A stretch of 7,611 nt of DNA from an uncultured Acidaminococcus sp. (lineage in GTDB: Bacteria; Bacillota_C; Negativicutes; Acidaminococcales; Acidaminococcaceae), in contig OMUE01000154.1 in NCBI GenBank assembly GCA_900314165.1, positions 1 to 7,611 on the forward strand. The letters run 5' to 3'. The notes under the pieces are model-generated. The model was given only the letters and a program-made list of their open reading frames with translations, did no database searches and was not told the origin of the DNA. A program made the position numbers and the translations under genes. Shown one piece after another: positions 1 through 4,851 of the stretch (positions are counted from its first letter, which is position 1; the number at the start of each line of letters is the position of its first letter).

Positions 1-72
<72 letters not shown>

Positions 73-94
73 GCGTTCGTTCGTAACAAAATGA

Positions 95-141
95 ATTATA
101 CAGAAAAGATTGGATGTTGTCAACAGGTTTTTTATAAAAAA
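95..141 (-). promoter_or_regulatory. Strong sigma-A promoter of tRNA-Thr with UP-like element
   Basis: On the minus strand there is a perfect -35 TTGACA (118-123), a 17-base spacer and a perfect -10 TATAAT (95-100). Directly upstream of the -35 box is an AT-rich 14-bp palindrome of six T, AT, six A (128-141), placed where an UP element that binds the RNA polymerase alpha subunit would sit. Transcription would start near 87-89, giving a leader of about 15 bases before the mature tRNA. Perfect consensus boxes plus an UP-like tract are typical of stable RNA promoters. The UP role is an inference from position and composition. Confidence 0.88.
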
Positions 142-157
142 TGGAACAATTTTTCCT

Positions 158-207
158 CGCCCGCCGCAGGCGTCTCTTCGCTTTTCACTTTTCACTTTTC
201 GCTTCTT
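158..207. repeat. Degenerate 7-bp tandem repeat plus small GC hairpin after uppP
   Basis: On the plus strand the units GCTTTTC, ACTTTTC, ACTTTTC and GCTTCTT run from 180 to 207, with a further degraded unit TCTCTTC at 173-179, so the period is 7 bp. The array runs into the uppP stop codon (206-208). Next to it, 158-172 is a 15-base imperfect palindrome with a 6-bp stem, one G-T pair and a 3-base loop. No clear T-tract follows the hairpin on the minus strand, so it is not a convincing terminator for uppP. Confidence 0.6.
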
Positions 208-1009
208 ACAGGTAGAAGTACCCCACCGTAAATACCGCCAGGATCAGCCGATAGATGCCGAAGGCCGTCAGGGTGGACCGTTGCAGGAACTTCATGAACC
301 AGACGATGGACAAGTAGCCTACGATAAAGGCAATGACAAAACCAATAGCCAGTACCTGCAGTTCCCCACTCGTCAGGGAGGCCATGTTTTTCAACAGCTC
401 ATACAGGCAGGCTGCCACCATGATGGGCAGCGCCATAATAAAGGTAAAATCCGCTCCGGCTTTCCGGTTCACGCCTACCAGCAGGGCACCACCCATAGTA
501 GAGCCGCTGCGGGAGAAACCGGGCCACAGGGACAGAAATTGGAAGAAGCCGATATAGAAGCACTGCCGGATAGAAATATGGTCCACGTCCTGGACAAGTT
601 CCTGTTCATGGCCTTTGATATGGTGTTCCGCATACATCATGAGGAAGGCCCCCAAAATCAGGCCTACCGCCACCGTTGCCGGCGAAAACAGGTATTTCTT
701 AATAAAGGAATGGATGAGCAGAGCGAACAGCATGGTAGGCACACAGCCGGCCGCTACGTGGTAGCCCGTGAGCCCATTGCCCAGCTGCCAGCCTTCTTTT
801 GTAAAGAAGCGCAGGAAACGTTCTTTATATAGGACCAGGACGGCCAGGATTGCCCCTAACTGAATGACGATATCAAAGATTTTAGCCAGATTACCCTGGA
901 ATCCGATCATATGGCCTACAATGATCATATGGCCTGTGGAAGATACGGGGATAAATTCTGTGAGCCCTTCTACAATGCCCAGCACAACTGCAATCAGATT
1001 TTCACTCAA
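206..1009 (-). CDS. uppP: Undecaprenyl-diphosphatase (UppP/BacA)
   Basis: UppP is an integral membrane enzyme that dephosphorylates undecaprenyl diphosphate to the monophosphate. This recycles the lipid carrier for peptidoglycan and other envelope polymers, and raised dosage is known to give bacitracin resistance. The 267-residue protein has normal family length and is hydrophobic throughout. Both family signatures are present: EGLTEFIPVSSTGH at residues 14-27, carrying the ExxxE glutamates E14 and E18, S24 and H27, and PGFSRSGST at 163-171 with the conserved arginine R167. The start is TTG at 1009. It has a good Shine-Dalgarno AAAGGAGTG about 8 bases upstream, and no in-frame ATG exists before the essential first motif. 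The gene has its own probable promoter behind the pfkA terminator and looks monocistronic. No clear terminator follows it before the tRNA promoter. Confidence 0.96.
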   Translation of the reverse strand: MSENLIAVVLGIVEGLTEFIPVSSTGHMIIVGHMIGFQGNLAKIFDIVIQLGAILAVLVLYKERFLRFFTKEGWQLGNGLTGYHVAAGCVPTMLFALLIHSFIKKYLFSPATVAVGLILGAFLMMYAEHHIKGHEQELVQDVDHISIRQCFYIGFFQFLSLWPGFSRSGSTMGGALLVGVNRKAGADFTFIMALPIMVAACLYELLKNMASLTSGELQVLAIGFVIAFIVGYLSIVWFMKFLQRSTLTAFGIYRLILAVFTVGYFYL

Positions 1010-1056
1010 CTCTATTCACTCCTTTATAGCATACGGTTATCTTTCCATGCTTTGAC

Positions 1057-1085
1057 ATTATAAGGTATCTTTCAGCAAAAAAAAA
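1057..1085 (-). promoter_or_regulatory. Probable uppP promoter
   Basis: The minus strand has a perfect -10 TATAAT at 1057-1062, about 48 bases upstream of the uppP TTG codon. The -35 region at 17-base spacing falls in the T-tract of the pfkA terminator (TTTTTT, a poor match), so only the -10 is convincing. The implied leader is about 40 bases. The placement right after a terminator supports an independent transcript. Confidence 0.55.
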
Positions 1086-1136
1086 GAGAAGATGAGGAAA
1101 TTTTACCCTTTTCGGCAAAAAGTTCATCTTCTCTTT
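1077..1136 (-). terminator. Intrinsic terminator after pfkA
   Basis: On the minus strand the arm AAAGAGAAGATGA (from 1136) pairs perfectly over 13 bp with TCATCTTCTCTTT (1083-1095) and is followed by a run of T (nine A on the plus strand, 1077-1085). The loop is long, about 27 bases, and holds a small inner hairpin CTTTT-TGCCG-AAAAG. It begins 16 bases after the pfkA stop codon. The T-tract lies only on the minus-strand side, so the direction is clear. Confidence 0.88.
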
Positions 1137-1151
1137 AAAGGTTGTTTAATT

Positions 1152-2258
1152 TTATATTTCGTCTCCGAAGGAAATACCTACATTCCGGGCCGTACGGATG
1201 ATATCGGAATCCACCGGTACCTTGTGAGCTTCAGAAGCAGCTTCTGCAATAGGTACCCGGATAATCTGGTTAGCCTGCAAAGCTACCATGACGTTGAATT
1301 CCCCATCCATGCAGGCTTCTACAGCAGCCGCACCATAACGAGTGGACAGGACTCTGTCATAAGCCGTAGGAGAACCGCCCCGCTGCAGATAGCCCAGAAC
1401 GGTACAACGAGATTCTATGCCCGTCCTGTCTTCGATTTCCCGTGCCAGCTTTTCCCCTACACCGCCCAGGCGGATCTGTTCAAAGCTGTTCTTTACGAGA
1501 CGGGCCACCGTGATTTCCCCGCCTTCCGGCTTAGCACCTTCCGCAACTGTAATGATGCTGAATTTCTTGCCCTGTTCCTGGCGGGCCTTGATCTTCGCCA
1601 GGACTGCATCCATATGGTAGGGAATTTCCGGAATCAGGATGACATCTGCCCCTCCGGCTATACCGGAATGAAGGGCAATCCAGCCTGCATACCGTCCCAT
1701 AACTTCCAGCACCATAACCCGGTGGTGGGATTCTGCCGTCGTATGGAGCCGGTCCAAAGCTTCCGTTGCTACGGACATCGCTGTATCGAAGCCGAAAGTC
1801 CGTTCCGTGCAGGGCAGATCGTTATCAATGGTCTTAGGTACGCCTACCACATTTACACCGCAGAACCGATGCAGATCGTTAGCAATATTCAGGCTGCCAT
1901 CGCCGCCGATGACAATCAGGCAGTCCACCTTATGTTCCTTCAGGTTTTTAACGATATCGTCCCGTTTGTCCTCATAAATCATATTGCCCTGGGCATCTTC
2001 CCCAACGGCATATTTAAAAGGATTATCCCGGTTCGTAGTCCCCAGTACCGTACCACCGCGAGGCAGGATGCCGGATACATCCTTTGCCGTCATGAGTTTC
2101 ATATCGCCGGTAATCAGGCCGTGAAACCCATTGGCAACACCGTAAATATCATACCCATTATGGGTAGCTGTCTTCACTACGGCACGGATTACTGCATTTA
2201 AGCCAGGGCAGTCACCGCCGCCTGTAAGCACAGCCAATGTTCCTCTTTTTACTGCCAT
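1152..2258 (-). CDS. pfkA: 6-phosphofructokinase, group III-like, predicted ATP-dependent
   Basis: The enzyme phosphorylates fructose 6-phosphate to fructose 1,6-bisphosphate in glycolysis. Counting from the ATG at 2258 (368 residues), conserved blocks are GGGDCPGLN (13-21), ILPRGGT (64-70), GGDGS (118-122), PKTIDND (141-147, catalytic Asp 145), MGR (187-189) and YLQRGGSP (290-297). Glycine follows the GGD aspartate, which in this superfamily favours ATP, but lysine precedes TIDND (K142), as in PPi-dependent and group III enzymes. The protein is about 50 residues longer than E. coli PfkA (about 320). An in-frame GTG lies at 2267, but the ATG has SD-like AAGGTGG 5 bases upstream and the GTG has no properly spaced site. 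The upstream BrxF-like gene ends 13 bases away, so the two are probably translated from one message. A strong terminator follows. Confidence 0.95.
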   Translation of the reverse strand: MAVKRGTLAVLTGGGDCPGLNAVIRAVVKTATHNGYDIYGVANGFHGLITGDMKLMTAKDVSGILPRGGTVLGTTNRDNPFKYAVGEDAQGNMIYEDKRDDIVKNLKEHKVDCLIVIGGDGSLNIANDLHRFCGVNVVGVPKTIDNDLPCTERTFGFDTAMSVATEALDRLHTTAESHHRVMVLEVMGRYAGWIALHSGIAGGADVILIPEIPYHMDAVLAKIKARQEQGKKFSIITVAEGAKPEGGEITVARLVKNSFEQIRLGGVGEKLAREIEDRTGIESRCTVLGYLQRGGSPTAYDRVLSTRYGAAAVEACMDGEFNVMVALQANQIIRVPIAEAASEAHKVPVDSDIIRTARNVGISFGDEI

Positions 2259-2271
2259 GGCCGCCACCTTC

Positions 2272-2733
2272 TTATTCTACATTCCAAACCGTGTAATCGC
2301 CGGCTGCAATACGGATGGATTCCGTGCCATCAAACTTGTCGTAGCACAGGATACCGTCTTCCAAATAGCCTGGCCATACGATTACTACGGTGTATGCTTT
2401 GCCTAACGCATCAATGACTGCTTTCGGATCGATATTGAATACAGGGATGAACAGGGTCTGTACTCTGTCCAGCATCACTACATCGCCCCGATGGCCAGCC
2501 AGTTCGGCCGTCAGCATTTCAGGAGCTTTCGCCTTTCTTTCACCGGGCAGCAGCTTCAAAAAATCCTCCGTAATGAGCAGACGGGCATCAATATAATCCC
2601 ACCCTTTTTCTTCAGCAGCTTCCCGCATCAGTTTGGATTTCCCGCTGCCGGGTTTCCCAGTTACGACGAGGACTTTTTCCTCCTTGTTTGCGACTGCTGC
2701 TACCTGATTGACAAATTCTTCCATTTGACTCAT
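2272..2733 (-). CDS. Small P-loop NTPase resembling BrxF of type 3 BREX systems (orphan)
   Basis: The 153-residue protein is a minimal single-domain P-loop NTPase. Walker A is GKPGSGKS (26-33), and the Walker B-like strand is VVMLD (85-89, D89). The later pattern of LF near 94-95, DP at 102-103, VVIVWPG (116-122) and a short G-I-L-C-Y segment (127-131) matches my memory of the BREX-3 protein BrxF, which has about the same length. BrxF's molecular role is unclear. No other BREX component (pglZ/brxZ, brxC-like ATPase, methyltransferase) is in this window, so a defence role is not supported by context. The gene sits between sigH and pfkA, apparently in one operon. The ATG at 2733 has SD AAAGGGAGGG about 8 bases upstream, and Met4 would be too far from it. 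The P-loop fold is clear. The BrxF assignment is from recalled pattern only. Confidence 0.7.
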   Translation of the reverse strand: MSQMEEFVNQVAAVANKEEKVLVVTGKPGSGKSKLMREAAEEKGWDYIDARLLITEDFLKLLPGERKAKAPEMLTAELAGHRGDVVMLDRVQTLFIPVFNIDPKAVIDALGKAYTVVIVWPGYLEDGILCYDKFDGTESIRIAAGDYTVWNVE

Positions 2734-2792
2734 GTGTATCGCCCTCCCTTTATACTATGGCTAACTATTTTTTCGTCCTTTAGATATAGATT

Positions 2793-3620
2793 TTATTCGT
2801 CAGCTGTTCTGAAAATTCCTGCAAAAGAACTTATTTTCTTTGCTTTCTTCCCAGCTTTTTGTGGGATTGTTTCAATTCTATCAATCTGTCCTGTTTCCTG
2901 CTCTTGTTCCAGACGCATTTTGGCAACCATTAGCAAAAGTCCCCGGTTCAACGTCTGCACATCCACTTCCTGTTGATTCGTGGCCAGAAACTTTTCCAGT
3001 TTCCGTTTCACCCGCTGAAGGGCATTGTCCACGGACTTTGTGCTTCTGCCCATTTCTTTAGAGATATCCTGATAGGATTTGCTTTCCAGATAAGCGCACA
3101 AGACTTCCCGTTCAAAAGGGCTAAGCAAGCTCCGCACATTTTTCTCAATCATAGAAAACTCTTCCTGGTCCACCAGCAGGTTTTCCGGTTCCACACCCTG
3201 GCAATCCCGGATTACTTCCAGCATGGGACGTTCGCTGCCCTCATCAGAAGTCGCTACAGGACCGTCCAGGGACTCGCTGGAATTCAATGGTCTGTGTTTC
3301 TGCCGGTTGGAGCTTTTCAGGAAAGAAATGATCTGTCTTTCCACACAGAGCTCCGCAAAGCGCTTGAAGGACGCCTGCTTATCCGGCCGGTAATCCCGGA
3401 TAGCCTTGAAAAGGCCGATCATGCCTTCCTGAGCCATGTCCTCCTTATCCGCCCCTACCAAAAAATACTTGTTAGCCTTTATCTTCACAAAGCCTTTGTA
3501 CTTATCCAGCAGATAGTTTTGTGCTTTCACGTCCCCGTCACGGTAAATCTGGATCAGCTGCTCATCCGTCAGTTTCTCAAAAGGATTCTGTGTTTCTGTT
3601 TTTTCTTTTGCCTCACTCAT
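2793..3620 (-). CDS. sigH: SigH-like RNA polymerase sigma-70 family factor with C-terminal extension
   Basis: This is a group 3-type sigma factor close to Bacillus subtilis SigH, which directs transition-state and early sporulation genes. Region 2 (about residues 35-105) has KYKGFVKIKANKYF, GADKEDMAQEGMIGL and RQIISFLKSSNRQKH-PLNS. Region 4 (about 155-212) has a helix-turn-helix around SYQDISKEMGRSTKSVDNAL followed by QRVKRKLEKFL, all very similar to SigH. The match ends near residue 212. B. subtilis SigH is about 218 residues, whereas this protein is 275, with a tail of about 60 residues ending in a lysine-rich patch (KAGKKAKK) and a short hydrophobic end. ATG at 3620 has SD GAGAGGA 5-6 bases upstream. 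The position 24 bases after rlmB recalls the B. subtilis rlmB(yacO)-yacP-sigH order, here without yacP. Its regulon cannot be read from this window. Confidence 0.92.
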   Translation of the reverse strand: MSEAKEKTETQNPFEKLTDEQLIQIYRDGDVKAQNYLLDKYKGFVKIKANKYFLVGADKEDMAQEGMIGLFKAIRDYRPDKQASFKRFAELCVERQIISFLKSSNRQKHRPLNSSESLDGPVATSDEGSERPMLEVIRDCQGVEPENLLVDQEEFSMIEKNVRSLLSPFEREVLCAYLESKSYQDISKEMGRSTKSVDNALQRVKRKLEKFLATNQQEVDVQTLNRGLLLMVAKMRLEQEQETGQIDRIETIPQKAGKKAKKISSFAGIFRTADE

Positions 3621-3644
3621 AGCAATCCTCTCTATTGTGCGGTT

Positions 3645-4394
3645 TCATTTATGACGCTGTTCCAGCAGCCGCTGCCGGACGATATCGTACAGCAGGATAG
3701 CTCCGGCGACGGACGCATTCAGGGAAGAAACCTGCCCCAACATAGGGATGCGCACGATGAAGTCACAGTTTTCTTTCACAAGGCGCCCTAGTCCCTTGCC
3801 TTCCGCCCCAACTACCAGCACCATGGGCCCAGTCAGTTTGGCATCAAAATAAAGGTCCGAGCCGTCCATATCGGCTCCCACAATCCAAAAGCCCTGTTGC
3901 TTCAGGTCCTTCATGGTTTGGACGATATTTCCAATCTGGACCACCGGAACATATTCTACGGCACCGGCCGATACTTTGGCTACAGCTGCGTTCAGGGGAC
4001 AGCTGCGCCGGCTGGGCATAAGCACAGCGGTTACGCCAGCTGCATTGGCGGTCCGGATGAGAGCTCCCACGTTCTGGGGATCCTGCAGCTCATCCAAAAG
4101 CAGCAGTAACGGAGCCTGTTCCTGCTGGCAGGCTTTTTCCAGCACCAGATTCAGGTCTGCAAAGGCTACAGAAGCCTTTTGAGCCGCTACGCCCTGATGG
4201 CGCACTCCCTCCGCCAATTTATCCAGCACATCTTTCGGTACTTTCTGGACGGGAATATGCAGCCGGGCTGCCAGATCCAGGATTTCTCCCAGACTCCCCC
4301 CATGAAGTCCTTCCTGGACAATGACTTTATTTACCGGATGCTGGCTGCGCAGCGCTTCTCTTACCGCATTCCTGCCTACAATTACATCCTGCAT
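3645..4394 (-). CDS. rlmB: 23S rRNA (guanosine-2'-O)-methyltransferase RlmB (SpoU/TrmH family)
   Basis: RlmB methylates the 2'-hydroxyl of a conserved guanosine in the 23S rRNA peptidyl-transferase region (G2251 in E. coli) using S-adenosylmethionine. Counting from the ATG at 4394 (249 residues), an N-terminal L30-like RNA-binding domain starts at DVIVGRNAV and ends near RHQGVAA (65-71). The SPOUT methyltransferase domain has motif 1 DPQNVGALIRTANAAG (105-120, R114), motif 2 VVGAEGKGLGRL (194-205) and motif 3 IPMLGQVSSLNASVAG (216-231). The frame is open back to a GTG at 4466. I reject that start because it lies about 10 bases from the predicted transcription start and has no SD. The ATG has a perfect AGGAGG 4 bases upstream, and family proteins begin close to the VIVGRN block. 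It is the first gene of the probable rlmB-sigH-brxF-like-pfkA operon. Confidence 0.95.
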   Translation of the reverse strand: MQDVIVGRNAVREALRSQHPVNKVIVQEGLHGGSLGEILDLAARLHIPVQKVPKDVLDKLAEGVRHQGVAAQKASVAFADLNLVLEKACQQEQAPLLLLLDELQDPQNVGALIRTANAAGVTAVLMPSRRSCPLNAAVAKVSAGAVEYVPVVQIGNIVQTMKDLKQQGFWIVGADMDGSDLYFDAKLTGPMVLVVGAEGKGLGRLVKENCDFIVRIPMLGQVSSLNASVAGAILLYDIVRQRLLEQRHK

Positions 4395-4415
4395 AGAGCC
4401 TCCTGGTTCTAAGAC

Positions 4416-4445
4416 AATAAAAGGGGCCTCCTGGCCTCTCTTATC
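4416..4445 (-). promoter_or_regulatory. Terminator-like hairpin in the rlmB leader (possible attenuator)
   Basis: In the leader, between the predicted start of transcription (about 4475) and the rlmB ATG, minus-strand RNA can fold GGCC-AGGA-GGCC (4425-4436). The stem is extended by AUAAGAG pairing with CUUUUAU across one A-C mismatch, for 11-12 pairs in total. Its descending arm is U-rich (CCUUUUAUUGU), as in an intrinsic terminator. An alternative pairing of AGAGGCC (4433-4439) with GGCUCU (4395-4400) would break this hairpin and touch the rlmB Shine-Dalgarno. The fold is seen in the sequence. Attenuation is an inference. Confidence 0.5.
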
Positions 4446-4481
4446 TGACTTTTTGTATACTTCCACATTTTCTGTAGGAAC

Positions 4482-4510
4482 ATTATACTATTTTCTTCTC
4501 AGAATGACAA
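4482..4510 (-). promoter_or_regulatory. Sigma-A promoter of the rlmB-sigH-brxF-like-pfkA operon
   Basis: On the minus strand the -35 TTGTCA (4505-4510, one mismatch to TTGACA) is separated by exactly 17 bases from a perfect -10 TATAAT (4482-4487). Transcription would start near 4475, giving a leader of about 80 bases to the rlmB ATG. Genes downstream are spaced by 24, 59 and 13 bases with no terminator seen between them, so this is probably the main promoter for all four. Confidence 0.82.
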
Positions 4511-4539
4511 TTTTTCCAAACAAATCCTTGAGAAAGATT

Positions 4540-4595
4540 GGGATTAGGGATTAGGGATTAGGGATTAGGGATTAGGGATTAGGGATTAGGGATTA
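4540..4595. repeat. Eight perfect tandem copies of GGGATTA
   Basis: The plus strand carries eight uninterrupted identical 7-base units (56 bases), preceded by a partial unit GATT at 4536-4539. The last unit overlaps the left end of the inverted-repeat element (ATTAGTTGCTAG, 4592-4603). The array begins 30 bases upstream of the -35 box of the rlmB operon promoter. Perfect identity of the units suggests recent expansion or slippage. No coding role is visible, since a 7-base period does not keep frame. Confidence 0.97.
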
Positions 4596-4809
4596 GTTGC
4601 TAGCCACCAGCCACAAGTATAGGAAATTATAATTAACTTTCTGTTTGCACTAACCCGTAGGGGCGCCCCAGAGCGTAGCGGCGGTGCGCCCGTTAAAAAT
4701 GTTGAATAGCCTGGATGCGGGTTTGCCGCCGGGGCCTGCAGCCCCTCTGGAAAACCCCTACGGTGTGGAATGTGAAAGTTAATTGCGATTTTCTATACTA
4801 GCAACTAAT
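4592..4809. repeat. Nested imperfect inverted-repeat element (MITE- or REP-like), about 218 bp
   Basis: Three nested pairs of inverted repeats share one centre. The outer arms ATTAGTTGCTAG (4592-4603) and CTAGCAACTAAT (4798-4809) are perfect over 12 bp. The middle arms (4618-4641 and 4774-4797) are 24 bases each with a few mismatches and contain the perfect core AATTAACTTTC/GAAAGTTAATT. The inner arms CCGTAGGGG (4655-4663) and CCCCTACGG (4755-4763) are perfect over 9 bp. Inside are two local hairpins, GGGCGC/GCGCCC (4661-4666 with 4686-4691) and GGGGC/GCCCC (4731-4735 with 4741-4745). The left side has 14 extra bases between outer and middle arms. There is no transposase ORF and no clear target duplication. 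It is non-autonomous if mobile, and a purely structural role is equally possible. Confidence 0.75.
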
Positions 4810-4851
4810 AAAAATAGGAACCCGCAAACTATGCGGATTCCTGTTTTTATT
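4807..4851 (-). terminator. Intrinsic terminator after agcS
   Basis: Minus-strand RNA folds AGGAATCCGCA against TGCGGGTTCCT with one T-G pair and loop TAGTT. The stem is extended across a C-A mismatch by AATAAAAA pairing with TTTTTATT. The T-rich descending arm ends with TTTTTATT. The hairpin overlaps the agcS stop codon (4850-4852) and its far end overlaps the outer arm of the adjacent inverted-repeat element by three bases. The symmetric A/T flanks mean it could stop transcription from either side. Confidence 0.9.

Noticed and set aside
158..172. Terminator for uppP
   Set aside because: The 6-bp GC hairpin is not followed by a T-tract on the minus strand. The later T-rich stretch is part of the AT palindrome at the tRNA promoter.
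110..832. Long plus-strand open frame opposite uppP
   Set aside because: It is the shadow of a clearly recognised gene. Its protein is rich in H, Q and R with no family features, and it has no ribosome binding site.
903..940. Direct repeat GATCATATGGCCT within uppP
   Set aside because: It encodes two GHMI segments in the conserved first motif region, where related UppP proteins also show a repeated GH-hydrophobic pattern, so coding constraint explains it.
1092..2201. Long plus-strand open frame opposite pfkA
   Set aside because: Antisense shadow starting inside the pfkA terminator stem. No motif and no SD.
2259..2267. GTG start of pfkA at 2267
   Set aside because: The only purine-rich stretch is directly against the GTG, while the ATG three codons later has AAGGTGG at 5-base spacing.
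2272..2733. Complete BREX defence system
   Set aside because: Only a BrxF-like protein is present. All neighbours are housekeeping genes with no methyltransferase, PglZ phosphatase, large ATPase or helicase.
2734..2792. Separate promoter for the BrxF-like gene and pfkA
   Set aside because: Only loose -10-like strings (TAGTAT, TATAAA) are seen, with no -35 at suitable spacing.
4395..4466. N-terminal 24-residue extension of RlmB from a GTG at 4466
   Set aside because: There is no Shine-Dalgarno, it lies about 10 bases from the predicted transcription start, the sequence is unlike RlmB N-termini, and a perfect AGGAGG precedes the ATG at 4394.
4540..4809. CRISPR array
   Set aside because: The repeats are 7-base contiguous units with no spacers, and the rest is inverted rather than direct repetition.
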